This document shows positions 35,478 to 46,661 of a stretch of DNA of 64,000 bases, piece after piece; the first letter of the stretch is position 1; each line of letters begins with the position of its first letter. The notes under the pieces were generated by a model, which searched no databases, was not told where the DNA came from, and saw nothing but the letters and a program-made list of their open reading frames with translations. The stretch is from Leptobrachium leishanense (taxonomy: Eukaryota; Chordata; Amphibia; Anura; Megophryidae), in NCBI GenBank assembly GCA_009667805.1, contig CM019067.1, positions 62,106,637 through 62,170,636 on the forward strand. The letters are read 5' to 3'. A program made the position numbers and the translations under genes.

Positions 35478-36215
35478 TTAGAGTTCACTATCTAATTTAG
35501 CCCCAAATCAGGACTGATCAATTGAAAGTTGTCACATGTGGACTCCGATCAAAGTGTAGAAAGGGCTCAAAGATGACCCAGAGAAATGGAATGCATCTCA
35601 GCTAAATGTTAAGCATAGCAACGGGTGCGCCTACTTATGTCAATGATTTTCTGGGTTTTTCTTTGTGATAAATGTGGTTAGTTTAAGGGCTTGATATCTC
35701 TACAGCTGCTCACTGACAATAATTGTAACCACTGTTATACAGCTTCCGTGTACTATATTTCCCATGATATACCATGAGTGTCATGGGAAGAAATATATTG
35801 TATATTCCACATACAGCTGCGGAGCTAGAGATTAGACAGTGTTGCGCTATGGAAACATTTGCATCCTTTGTTTACACCAACAGGTTTTTACAGTCATGAC
35901 TGATTAAACCTGGGACCTCCTTGACCCATACCCCTTAAATATAAAGAAAGAGACAACAACTTCTTAACTGGAAAGGGCATGGGCCACAGCTTTATTAAAT
36001 ATTTACACCATGTAATCCAGCAGTGCTTTTCCTCCGTTATCCGCCCTATTACCCATGTAATAGGCAGTTTACCGATCCAAAACCAGGAGCTCGTCACCCC
36101 GCCTGACCGAGATCAAGCGGGGCTCGTCTCGTTAAATGCCTCACCCGAAGGCGGCTTAACCATTTTAAAGCACCGCTGTCCAGGAACACGCCAACGCTAG
36201 GGGCACCATGGTCTC

Positions 36216-36537
36216 CTAATGGCTGCCCCTGCGCCCCACCGCAGACAGCGCCTCCTCGATCTCCGACATCAAACTAGTTAAAAATATATCCAAACCAATG
36301 TCCGTCAAATGGACTCCATCACCGCGAATCACATTCCGATTTTCGCCTTCCAATTCCGTGTGACGGACTGAAACCCCTCCTAACTGCCGAACAAATTTAG
36401 AAACTTCCCTGTTAACCACCTTCCTGGCCCTGTCAATGGCCCGTTGAAAAGCCAAGGTTCCTGCCATGCGGCCGTTGTTCAGCCCGCACGGCCGCCCAAT
36501 GCTCGAAGGAATGACCCAATATCCAGACCAACCGCGG
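36216..36537 (-). pseudogene. SGNH hydrolase remnant of the Ngaro element
   Basis: Two frames remain. The first (36432-36537) reads LVWILGHSFEHWAAVRAEQR: the block I serine motif in the GHS form instead of GDS. The second (36216-36431) reads KVVNREVSKFVRQLGG and DGVHLTDIGLDIF, the block V Asp-x-x-His. The family is about 200 residues, and here the middle, including the Gly-x-Asn block, is deleted with a frame change. The enzyme class hydrolyses esters; its role in Ngaro is unknown. Product would be inactive. Confidence 0.7.
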
Positions 36538-36551
36538 GGAAGTACCTGAAA

Positions 36552-37517
36552 TTATAAAAAGTTACTACGAACATACGAGCGAAAGCGATCCGATCGCCAC
36601 CTGCCCAACCAACGAATCATGCCGTCCGACGCGCCCGCGCCCGCAGCCACCGTTGCCGCGCCAAACCGGAAACAATGGGAGGCAAACAATCCCGGGTCGT
36701 AACCCAAAACTTGCACGCATTGCTTAAAAACTGCCGAAAAGTGATACCGGGTCAGAGGAACCCCATTAAGGTGAATCAAAAAGGAGTCAGCCAAATCTGG
36801 ACGAACCGCTAAATACTCCCGTGTGAGGCCCAAAGGACACCCGATCCCCCCAACAGCATCCAACGTAATAAGCACACCCCTACCCAACTGATCCGTCTTG
36901 GACCTGGCAATCAAAACCCGCACCTGAGCGGCAGCCACCGAGACATGTGCAAAGCGCAAGGCAGAATGGGTCCGAGAGTTAGGAGCAACCAGCTCACCCA
37001 CCCTCAAAGCACCATAAAAAGCGAAGGCAAACGCCACCCGAAATAATCGCGCTTCAAAAAGATTGCGACAGACCCCACTTAAAACCTCCAACAAATCCAA
37101 AAACATGGAGCCAGAAACTGGGCGCCGAACATCAGGCATCGCCGTCCGCCTCCAACACGAAACAGTTCTGCGAAGCAGGAAATCTCGACCAACATCCTCC
37201 CACCCAAGCGCCTTGCACAAAAATGAAAGGGCAGTCAGTACTCTGGCCACTCCCGAACCAGAGCCCCCTTTTTCCCGGAGGGAATTGAAATAAATCAAGG
37301 TGGCCCACCTCCGATCCGCCGCCGTATGCCAACCCCGTTCCCCCTGTGCCACCAACCCCCACCTCCGCCAGACCTGAGAGTAGGCAGTCCACGATGCTTC
37401 CGACAAAGAGTCCTCCAGCAACATTCTCAGCCCGGCAAAGCGAGGGTCCAGAGCCACAGAGGAAAGGGTGTCGCAGCCCTCGCTGCCCCCGGAGCCACCT
37501 GCCAAAGACGGTCCCAC
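36552..37517 (-). CDS. Tyrosine recombinase (Ngaro)
   Basis: Open frame of 321 codons. The catalytic set is visible: Arg in FYGALRVGELVAPN, Lys in ARSKTDQLGRG, His-x-x-Arg in ASHCFRFGAAT, Trp/Arg in WLGRWRSDRF, and the nucleophile Tyr in FRSYVRSNFL. The amino half (residues 1-120) looks like the SAM-like core-binding domain (EASWTAYSQVWRRW). The enzyme would join circular cDNA to the chromosome through a phosphotyrosine bond. Its 5' part overlaps the RNase H tail in another frame. No internal stop, so it may still encode a folded protein. The first ATG-like start is uncertain because the ORF may be made by frameshift from pol. Confidence 0.8.
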   Translation of the reverse strand: MGPSLAGGSGGSEGCDTLSSVALDPRFAGLRMLLEDSLSEASWTAYSQVWRRWGLVAQGERGWHTAADRRWATLIYFNSLREKGGSGSGVARVLTALSFLCKALGWEDVGRDFLLRRTVSCWRRTAMPDVRRPVSGSMFLDLLEVLSGVCRNLFEARLFRVAFAFAFYGALRVGELVAPNSRTHSALRFAHVSVAAAQVRVLIARSKTDQLGRGVLITLDAVGGIGCPLGLTREYLAVRPDLADSFLIHLNGVPLTRYHFSAVFKQCVQVLGYDPGLFASHCFRFGAATVAAGAGASDGMIRWLGRWRSDRFRSYVRSNFL

Positions 37518-38940
37518 TGGAACCGGGAGAGAGCGTCAGCAATCACGTTCCGAACACCCGGCACATGTCGAGCCCGCATCCATACATTTCGCTCTAGACA
37601 GCGCAGTTCCAGGTGTCGCAAAAGAGCCAAGATGGGAGGGAACTGGACGACGAACGATTTACCACCTGCACCACGCCCAGGTTGTCCGTCCAGAACACCA
37701 CCCGCCTATTAGCCAGATGCTCCCCCCACAGCTCCAGGGCCACAATCAACGGAAAAAGTTCCAGAAACGTGAGATTCCTCACCAATTCAGACGCCACCCA
37801 ATGCGGGGGCCACGCTTCGGCACACCAAGCGCCCTGGAAGTACACTCCAAAGCCATGCGCCCCAGACGCATCAGCAAAAAGCTCGAGGGACTGATTGTCC
37901 ACGTCCGCCTCTTGCCAATACGTCAGCCCATTGTACTGCAGCAAGAAGGATTGCCACACCACCAGGTCCACCTTCAAAGCACTAGAGATGCGAACAAAGT
38001 GGTGGGGTGTGCGTACCCCGGCGGTAGCCAGAGACAACCTGCGACAAAAAGCCCGGCCGATTGGCATCACCCGGCACGCAAATGTCAGGTGACCCAATAA
38101 CGACTGAATATCGGAAAGCCGCATTTTCGCAACCCCTTGCGCCCTCCCCACCAACCGCAACAAGGTTTGGATTTTGTCGACCGGCAAATGGAAAACACGG
38201 AGGACGGTATCGATCTCAATGCCCAAAAATGCAAGCGATTGAACCGGGCCCTCCGTTTTCTCCTCAGCCAAAGGCACACCAAACTCTCCAGCAACCTCAC
38301 GGAAAATCTGCAGCAGCGCGGCGCAGTCGCTGGAATCCGCCGGTCCCACAAACAGGATATCATCCAAATAATGAACCACCGAATTCCGTCCAGCGCGCCG
38401 ACACACCACCCAGTGCAAAAAGGAAGAAAACAACTCAAAATAATAACAAGAGATCGAGCAGCCCATTGGAAGACAACGGTCGTAGTAAAAACCTCCACGA
38501 AAGGAACACCCCAGCAAATGATAGCAGTCCGGTCGAATTGGCAGCAAACGAAACGCTGACTCAATGTCTGCTTTCGCCAACAAACAACCAGGACCAGCCT
38601 CCCGCACAAGCTGCAATGCCTCGTCAAAAGACGAATATCGGACGCGACATCCCTCTTTTCCAATACCGTCATTAACAGAAAGACCGGCCGGGTAGGAAAG
38701 ATGGTGGATCATGCGGAACTTACCCTCCTCCCTCTTGGGCACAATGCCCAACGGAGACACCCGAAGATTAGAAAAGGGGAGCTCCGCAAAAGGACCCACC
38801 ATCCGACCCAACCGAACCTCCTTAGCCAACTTGTCCGCCACAACCTCGCCTTGCTGACGCGCAGAAATTAAATTTTGAGAAAATTGAGGAAAATCCGACG
38901 CCACATGCGGAATAACAAAACCGTCATGAAAAACCATCAA
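37427..38940 (-). pseudogene. Ngaro reverse transcriptase and RNase H, one frameshift
   Basis: The main frame (38940-37594, 448 codons) contains RT motifs LLAKADIESAFRLLPI (A), LPMGCSISCYYFELF (B) and VHYLDDILFVG (C, both Asp present). The RNase H acidic residues follow: LELFADASGAHGFG, NLTFLELFPLIVALE and VVFWTDNLGVV. Near 37605 the frame slips by one base. The downstream frame (37630-37427) completes RNase H with RHVPGVRNVIADALSRF. RT copies element RNA to DNA in the cell. Apart from the slip, no stop is seen, so this copy is fairly young or the slip may be an assembly error. Confidence 0.8.
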
Positions 38941-38960
38941 ACAACAACGCCGCGCATCGC

Positions 38961-41052
38961 CTATTGGGGTACCTGTCTAGCCAAGGAACCATAGCCCGAA
39001 CCATCACCGGGGTGATCCTTTCTATCAGGCTTACCCCGACCTGGAGCCCTAAAGGCCAATCCATGTCCCTTTCTAAAGCATCGAAATGCCAGGTGGGATC
39101 CCCCACAGGAAGAACACTCATGCTTGAACCGGCAATTAGCGGACCAACGGCACTGGGACTCATTGAAGAGCCAGCACCACCCCTTTCCGGTACCCGCTGG
39201 CGCTCCTGGGGTTCTGGGCACCGCGGATCCAGGAAAGGGTGACACCACTGGATGGCACGGCGTCATGAGCAGCAGCCACAGATTGGTGTCCTGCAAATCA
39301 AAACGAAGCCCGGGCCGTACCGCCATCTTCTGACAAAACTGTTGGTCATATTTAAACCAGCAAAGCACCCCGTAAATTTTGTAAGCCGCCCAAATCAGAT
39401 CCAAGTAAGAAAATAAAGCCATGCCACGCTCCGGAAATCGCTCGCACAAAATCGTGCTATAAGCCAAAAAACCCTGAAGCCAATTGCCAAACGTCTGAGG
39501 CAACGGCTTCACTTTTTCTTTATCCTTGTCCCCTGGTAAAGGATCAATACATTTTGGACGATCAACCATCTCCCTATCCGGAGAAATCAAAGTGAGCACG
39601 TCCACGTATTCCGTCTTCCAAATCTTCTCCCGCACTTCTGCAGAGACAGTCAAGCCCAGTGGAGACAAATCACACGCCCCATAAGAGCGCACCTCCGCAC
39701 CAACCGCACCAGGCACCGGAGCCCCACTAACCAGCGTTGCAGGACCGCTCAAAGCCGCAGGAGCCAAGACCACAGCCGCAGCAGAAACCGGGGCATGCAC
39801 TGCAATTGGTAACACTGCGCCAAGCACAGCAGGGGCTGGAACAGGAGCTGGGGCCAGAGGAAGACTCACCGAGGGAGCCGTATCAGGGACCCCTAAAGCA
39901 GCCGACGCGACAGCAAGCAAAGGCGCCGCGCCCCCGGAAAAAGCAACACCAGCAGGGGATCCTGACGCAGCCGCGTGCGACACTGCCGATGCCCCATCCT
40001 GCCACTGCCTGAGAGTCGCAACCAGGGTTTCCATGAACCCCGTTGTTAGCCCCTCCATCCTACCTGACGCAGCATTGGCCGAACGACTCCGCAAGCCAGT
40101 AACAGCACCAACAAGGTCAGACTCACGTGCTACCAGAAGGGATGATCTTCCTAGAAGCCACCGGGACAGCAGGAACCAACGAGTCCGGCGATGGGCGCCC
40201 TGGAACCACACGACCAGACAACCTCCTCGCATCCAGCAGATCCCCAGACCTGGACTCCAAGCCACTCCCAGCAGGAGAGCGCCGATTACGGGCCCCACGA
40301 GCCACTGACCGACGTCCAGAAGCAGCTGATCCTGGCGCCGGTTGATCCACAGCCACCACAGGTGAAGAACCAGATGCAGCACCCGCCGAAATCGCTCTTT
40401 TTCCTGAATTTCCGACGCCAGCATGGGCGCCGCCATCTTGTGAGCATGCCCGTCACTTCGATCATGATGTCACAGACCTGCGTCGAGCAGGAGGGGGCTT
40501 GGGGGCGGACTCAGACCTCCGCGTCATTCTCCTTCCGGCTACCGGAAGCGCCGCAGCTCCACGAGGGCTCCTCGAGCACTGCAGCCGTCGGCCATCTTGA
40601 CAGGTACGGAGGGGGGTCTCACGCCGCTCACCCGCAGCCGGGTCTACACCATCAGCCCGCCGACTCTCTCCACCAGCCGCATCTGTAAATAAAGGTGGAA
40701 CCACCACAGCGTGCCCTATGCTCACCCTCCTCCGTAGGCCAGACCGTAGCTCCCTCGGCGGCGTATCCTGGACCATCGATCCCTCAGACGTCTGAGAATC
40801 AGCATCAGGCCCATCCACGCCACCATCCTGCTGCAGGGCTCCACGAAGCCTGGGGGACTAGGGCTCAGCCGAACCGGAGGTCTGGAAGGCCGCTCTCTCC
40901 GCCATTGTCGAGGCTCCCCCGCATCCACAGGAGACTGCTCACATGCTGGCACCAATGCATCCTGTAGTAGATCCTGCAGAGTTGCACCACGAGCAGCAGC
41001 ATGTTCCCTCAACTGATCCAACAAAGCATCCAGCGAAGTAGAAGCCATTACA
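38961..41052 (-). pseudogene. Ngaro gag-like protein, likely frameshifted
   Basis: The 491-codon frame (40436-38961) has an Ala/Pro/Val-rich linker, then a conserved-looking block (LPQTFGNWLQGFLAYSTILC; MALFSYLDLIWAAYKIYG) and a terminal cysteine cluster (CRWSANCRFKHECSSCGG). The probable true start is MASTSLDALLDQLREHAAA near 41049 in another frame, so at least one frameshift lies between 40400 and 40900. Gag binds RNA and forms particles. The stop at 38961 lies ~20 bp from the RT frame. Plus-strand open frames over this region are antisense shadows. Confidence 0.65.
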
Positions 41053-41299
41053 GCAGAACAGATCACCAAACTAATCACCAAACTAATCACCACGTTTTTC
41101 TTCTCTCTCACAGAATCTCCTTGATGCACAGTTGAAGCTGGCAGGGAACAAAGAGACAGAACACACCCCCACAGATGCATATATAGGTAAGTGAAACAAT
41201 GTTGCACACATATGACCAATAACTCCACATTTCCTTTCTGACCATCCGGCCCAGGCCATCAGTCATGTCCCCCTTCCTTAAAGGTGCAGGGGATTCTGT

Positions 41300-41938
41300 A
41301 CTTTTGGACGAACTTGTTATAACAATTTCATTGATGCGTTTTAAAAAGAAGTGACGAAATCTGTTCAAGGATTTTAAAAATGCTGGCATTCTAAGAAATA
41401 TTCTGAAACATTTAATACATCAAGAAAACCGTGCCATTTCATATCATTGCAAACTCAGGTTACATATTCACTGAAATTCCTTTCATCTAACTGTAGTGTG
41501 TGCTGCTTCTAATGCAACATAAAGATGACGCGGCGCGTTGAATAAAAAATTAAAAAAATCATCTGTTTGCAGCTGCTATTTCTTTCGAAATATCGGCAGA
41601 TTCATTTGAGAAAATTCAGCCTGATCCGAAATTAAAAAAATGCCGCTGGCCCTAAAAAAGATTGATCAGTAAAACGGACAAAAAATCTTATTTTCGGCCT
41701 GCATCATACGGATGTATGTCTTTAAACCTGGCTATTATAAAACTCTGACGTTAAAAATTTGCTTTCATTTCATTTTATTGCCTGAAAACCCATTTATTAA
41801 CACCTTTCAGCATTTGAAATTTTTTTCAGAAATTGAATTTGAATTTATTGGTATGCTAATTGAAATACAAATATATAAATAAAAACAATGGTGCTAGAAA
41901 AAAACGTGCATACAAATTTAAATATACACTAATACCAG
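41300..41938. other. Unassigned AT-rich stretch
   Basis: Upstream flank of the Ngaro element; no motif or repeat recognised. Confidence 0.25.
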
Positions 41939-42433
41939 TAAGGCCCGTGTCAGACGAACGCAGTGATCACGTCCGTGTTGCCACACAGTTTACCGTTCGT
42001 CATAGCATAGAATCATGAACTAGGGATGTGCATTTCGGGTTTCGGAATTTCGGAATTTTCACGAAATTTCCCGATTCGTGTTTTCCGAACTGCGCACACA
42101 CAACGCACGTGGCAAATGGACACAAGTTAGGCAAGATCGTAAAACCGCTAACACAGACGCGCAGGCAGAGTGCACCACATCTGCGTAGCGTTCTGTGTGC
42201 GTGATGAGGAGACGTCAGATGCAGCGCATTTGCGACGTCCAGCACCTTGATGCACAAAATGCCTTTTCATATCCTTTTTCATATTAATTTTGTTTTCCAT
42301 ATTTCCCTTTTTTTCTACGTCCGTCATAAAAAACGGACCGTGTGGTGTCTACAGTATCTTCCGTCAGAACGTCTGTCCGTTGTGCACGCACACAGAGTGC
42401 GCTCAGACTGCGTTCGTCTGACATTAGCCTAAG
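41939..42433. mobile_element. MITE with GTCAGACGAACGCAG ends
   Basis: GCCCGTGTCAGACGAACGCAG near the left end and ctgcgttcgtctgacattagcc at the right are inverted. TAAG is present at 41939-41942 and 42430-42433. It is interrupted at 42021-42088 by a 68 bp fragment matching one end of the hAT-type element at 42633-45410. Confidence 0.6.
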
Positions 42434-42632
42434 ATCACTCACACAAAGTTAGGTGACCCCAACAATAACTCCCAGTGCAGTGATCACTTCCAGGACCTAA
42501 AATGGAATAAAGAGAATGGCATATACCGTAGATAATCGAGTATACCGCAAGATTTTTGAGCAGAAAAAAAACCCAATCTTAAATTCGGAGAGGTCGTGAT
42601 ATACTCGAGACATCTGCGGCAGTGATGCATTT

Positions 42633-45410
42633 TAGGGATGTGCACCGATTTTTTTTTCGGTTCGATTCGGTTCGATTTTTCGAATTTTTAAACTTTTCGA
42701 TTCGGCTCGTTTCGACCACTTTCTGTTTCGATTCGGTTCGGCTCGATTCGTTTTTCGGGTACATTTATTTTTCGGAATATCGATAATTTTTCGTATTTTC
42801 GTGTCACTTTGCTCGTTTTTTGTATCGGCTTTTCGTTATTTCAGAAATTTTCGTTTTTTTCGGAACATCTGTTCTCCTCGTTTCAAAGCTGTCTAACTCT
42901 ATTGCCCCAGCAGTCCAGCACATGGATTTGCCCCAGCACATGGATTTGCCCCAGCTCATGGATTTGCCCCAGCACATTGATTTGCCCCAGCTCATGGATT
43001 TGCCCCAGCACATTGATTTGCCCCAGCTCATAGGATATTGCCCCAGCTCACACATGGATTTGCCCTAGCTCATAGGATATTGCCCCAGCTCATAGGATAT
43101 TGCCCCACCTCACACATGGATTTGCCCCAGCTCATGGATTTGCCCCAGCACATTGATTTGCCCCAGCACATGGATTTGCCCCAGCACATGGATATGCCCC
43201 AGCACATGGATTTGCCCCAGCTCATGGATTTGCCCCGCACATGGATTTGCCCCAGCACATGGATTTGCCCCAGCTCATAGGATATTGCCCCAGCTCACAC
43301 ATGGATTTGCCCCAGCTCATGGATTTGCCCCAGCACATTGATTTGCCCCAGCACATGGATATGCCCCAGCACATGGTTTGCCCCCAGCACATGGATTTGC
43401 CCCAGCAGATGGATATGCCCCAGCTCATGGATTTGCCCCAGCACATGGATTTGCCCCAACACATAGGATATTGCCCCAGCTCACACATGGATTTGCCCCA
43501 GCTCATGGATTTGCCCCAGCTCATGGATTTGCCCCAGCACATTGATTTGCCCCAGCACATGGATTTGCCCCAGCACATGGATTTGCCCCAGCTCATAGGA
43601 TATTGCCCCAGCTCACACATGGATTTGCCCCAGCTCATGGATTTGCCCCAGCACATTGATTTGCCCCAGCACATGGATATGCCCCAGCACATGGATATGC
43701 CCCAGCACATGGATGCCCCCAGCACATGGATTTGCCCCAGCTCATAGGATATTGCCCCAGCTCACACATGGATTTGCCCCAGCTCATGGATTTGCCCCAG
43801 CTCATGGATTTGCCCCAGCACATTGATTTGCCCCAGCACATGGATTTGCCCCAGCACATTGATTTGCCTCAGCACATGGATTTTCCCCAGCTCATAGGAT
43901 ATTGCCCCAGCTCACACATGGATTTGCCCCAGCTCATGGATTTGCCCCAGCACATTGATTTGCCCCAGCACATGGATTTGCCCCAGCACATTGATTTGCC
44001 CCAGCACATGGATTTGCCCCCGCTCATAGGATATTGCCCCAGCTCACACATGGATTTGCCCCAGCTCATGGATTTGCCCCAGCACATTGATTTGCCCCAG
44101 CACATGGATTTGCCCCAGCACATGGATATGCCCCAGCACATGGATTTGCCCCAGCTCATAGGATATTGCCCCAGCTAACACATGGATTTGCCCCAGCTAA
44201 CACATGGATTTGCCCCAGCTCATGGATTTGCCCCAGCACATTGATTTGCCCCAGCTCATGGATTTGCCCCAGCACATTGATTTGCCCCAGCTCATGGATT
44301 TGCCCCAGCACATTGATTTGCCCCAGCTCATAGGATATTGCCCCAGCTCATAGGATATTGCCCCACCTCACACATGGATTTGCCCCAGCACATTGATTTG
44401 CCCCAGCTCATGGATTTGCCCCAGCACATGGATTTGCCCCAGCACATGGATTTGCCCCAGCTCATAGGATATTGCCCCAGCTCACACATGGATTTGCCCC
44501 AGCTCATGGATTTGCCCCAGCTCATGGATTTGACCCAGCACATTGATTTGCCCCAGCACTTGGATATGCCCCAGCACATGGATATGCCCCAGCTCATGGA
44601 TATGCCCCAGCTCATGGATTTGCCCCAGCACATGGATTTGCCCCAGCACATGGATTTGCCCCAGCTCATAGGATATTGCCCCAGCTCACACATGGATTTG
44701 CCCCAGCTCATGGATTTGCCGCAGCTCATGGATTTGCCCCAGCACATTGATTTGCCCCAGCACATGGATATGCCCCAGCACATGGATTTGCCCCCGCTCA
44801 TAGGATATTGCCCCAGCTCACACATGGATATGCCCCAGCTAATGGATTTGCCCCAGCACATGGATTTGCCCCAGCACATGGATATGCCCCAGCTCATGGA
44901 TTTGCCCCAGCACATGGATTTGCCCCAGCACATGGATTTGCCCCAGCTCATAGGATATTGCCCCAGCTCACACATTGATTTGCCCCAGCACATGGATATG
45001 CCCCAGCACATGGATTTGCCCCAGCACATGGATTTGCCCCAGCACATGGATTTGCCCCAGCACATGGATGCCCCAGCTCATGGATTTGCCCCAGCACATT
45101 TACAAATACAAATTTACAGAATCAGCGATATAACCGATAATAGTTAAATATACGATGTTCAGAATTACCGAAATGGAACCGAAATCCCGAATGGAACCCG
45201 AAATCATGAATAGAGGGAAAATAAATTTCGATTTGACACATTTCAAGTCCATTCGAAAATTCCGAAATTTTTTCGATTCGGCTCGGAAAACATTTCGGAT
45301 CTGCCGTTTTCAGATTAAAAAAATTTCGGAAATTCGGCCGAATCCGAAGACACGAATCGGGAAATTTCGTGAAAATTCCGAAATTCCGAAACCCGAAACG
45401 CACATCCCTA
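42633..45410. mobile_element. hAT-type non-autonomous element filled with an 18 bp satellite
   Basis: TAGGGATGTGCACCGATTTT (42633) and the complement of ...acgcacatcccta (45410) are the ends. Perfect 8 bp duplications ATGCATTT lie at 42625-42632 and 45411-45418. Subterminal zones are unusual TTCGG/CCGAA-rich repeats (ttcggttcgattcggttcga). No transposase. The interior from 42910 to 45108 is almost entirely satellite, so the element is mostly array. Confidence 0.8.
42910..45108. repeat. 18 bp satellite CCCCAGCACATGGATTTG
   Basis: About 120 units with variants CTCATGGATTTG, CACATTGATTTG and CACATGGATATG. A marker pair, ctcataggatattgcccc then ctcacacatggatttg, recurs every ~125-180 bp. This gives a higher-order structure. 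The 18 bp length and absence of stops make long open frames on both strands (MDLPQH plus strand, CWGKSM minus strand). These are artefacts. Confidence 0.95.
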
Positions 45411-45519
45411 ATGCATTTTGGCCTAGGCTAACAAGGCCTAGGACGGCTCTTTCCCAGGTGACAAGCTGCCACTATGCTGTGCCTGGCCCTAATAATCCTC
45501 GTCATCTTCTGTGATTTCC

Positions 45520-45660
45520 AGATTTGGGAGTACCTGAACTGAAGAGGAGAAGCCGTGCTCGGAGAGGGACAAAAGGTGAGTAAAATCACCTAGTATAAAA
45601 AAAATTATAATAATTGGGCGGTGGCTGTCAGCAGGATCTGTCCAATTACTTAAGGGCAAT
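45520..45660. repeat. Dispersed repeat, copy B (pair with 27.2 kb)
   Basis: Same order of phrases as 27180-27340: ggacaaaaggtgagta, ataattgggcggtggctg, tcagcag and caattacttaaggg. Confidence 0.5.
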
Positions 45661-46109
45661 AAAAGGGAACTCTAATTTTAATAGTGTACCTTTTAACAAA
45701 GTAAATAATGTGTGTTCAATAAAGCACGTGATAAAACTCTGCAGCGATCCAATAAAGTGCAAGTGCAAATATAAAACCATCATAAAAAAGTGCAATAAGG
45801 CAAGATATACTGAAAACATAAAACAGTGCTAGTAAACTATACATAAAATCTAAAAAATAAACCTTTATTTAAAGATACACGCTAATGTGTGGAAAGCAAG
45901 ATTCTATGATTAAAACAATTATTGTGGATTGCTTGATATATAATGACCGTGATAGTTTCGTATATTATTATGTTACCTACAATAAATTGTCAGTTTTAGC
46001 AACAGACAAAATGCTCGGATTCCAAATGAAAAATGAGCAAAAATGTAAGATGATGGTCAGTATAATAACTTGTCACAATCTTTGTGACTGATAGAAGGAT
46101 TAGGTACTA

Positions 46110-46440
46110 TATAAATCATTCAGCCTGTTGAGGTGGTTGGGTCAGAGTCTGTATAGACATTTAAATGACTGGATGACTCCCTGCAACAAAATAATATTAA
46201 AGGTTATAATATTTAATATGTGGGTAAAAGCTGCTTGATCCACGGAAAAATCTGACCACCTTTCTAGAGGTCAAGAAGGAATTTCCCCCCAGTGTGTTGC
46301 ATATTGGCGAGTGCTTCAACTGGGTTTTTTGGCCTCTTTTAGATCAACAGCAGTAGGTGATGCATGAAAGGCTGAACTTAACGGATGCAACTCTTTCTTC
46401 AGCCTATATAACTATGTAGCTTTTATCCAGAGTGGGTTAA
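46110..46440 (+). mobile_element. CR1 LINE 3' end fragment
   Basis: The reverse complement of 52305-52620 is recognisable: ttgaggtggttgggtcagag, ggaatttcccccc, gtgtgttgcatattggcgag, gatcaacagcagtaggt, and the tail cagcctatataactatgt. It is a 5'-truncated copy of the same CR1 family. Confidence 0.75.
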
Positions 46441-46661
46441 ATGTTTGGTTATGGATAGAAGGACTATTTGTTAAGGTATATTTATTAGATCCTCCACTTT
46501 AAGATTATTGGGGGAACGTTCATTTATTTATTTTTATATATTATATGCTGTCGAAGCGTTTTTATATTCAGCATCATGCTATTCGTTAGCCATCTAGCTG
46601 TCAGTAGCTGAGGTTAACTGATCTGCTTTAATAAATATATACAGTATATATTTTTTACCTA

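Larger units (their letters stand above)
35930..41300 (-). mobile_element. Ngaro-type tyrosine-recombinase retrotransposon
   Basis: The minus strand carries, in order, gag, RT plus RNase H, tyrosine recombinase, and an SGNH hydrolase remnant. This is the gene order and content of Ngaro elements. Such elements integrate by a circular intermediate using the recombinase instead of a DDE integrase, and have split direct repeats instead of LTRs. I could not locate the split repeats with confidence, so the outer limits are approximate. The GC-rich, high-coding-density body contrasts with the AT-rich flanks. Confidence 0.85.

Noticed and set aside
37326..40967. Plus-strand frames of up to 210 codons
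   Set aside because: Antisense shadows of the high-GC Ngaro genes; no motif, high proline/arginine typical of reverse frames.
42910..45108. CRISPR-like regular array
   Set aside because: Units are contiguous with no unique spacers, inside a vertebrate transposon.
42804..45147. Long repetitive frames (MDLPQH... plus, CWGKSM... minus)
   Set aside because: The 18 bp unit is a multiple of three without stops, so any frame stays open; no protein is implied.
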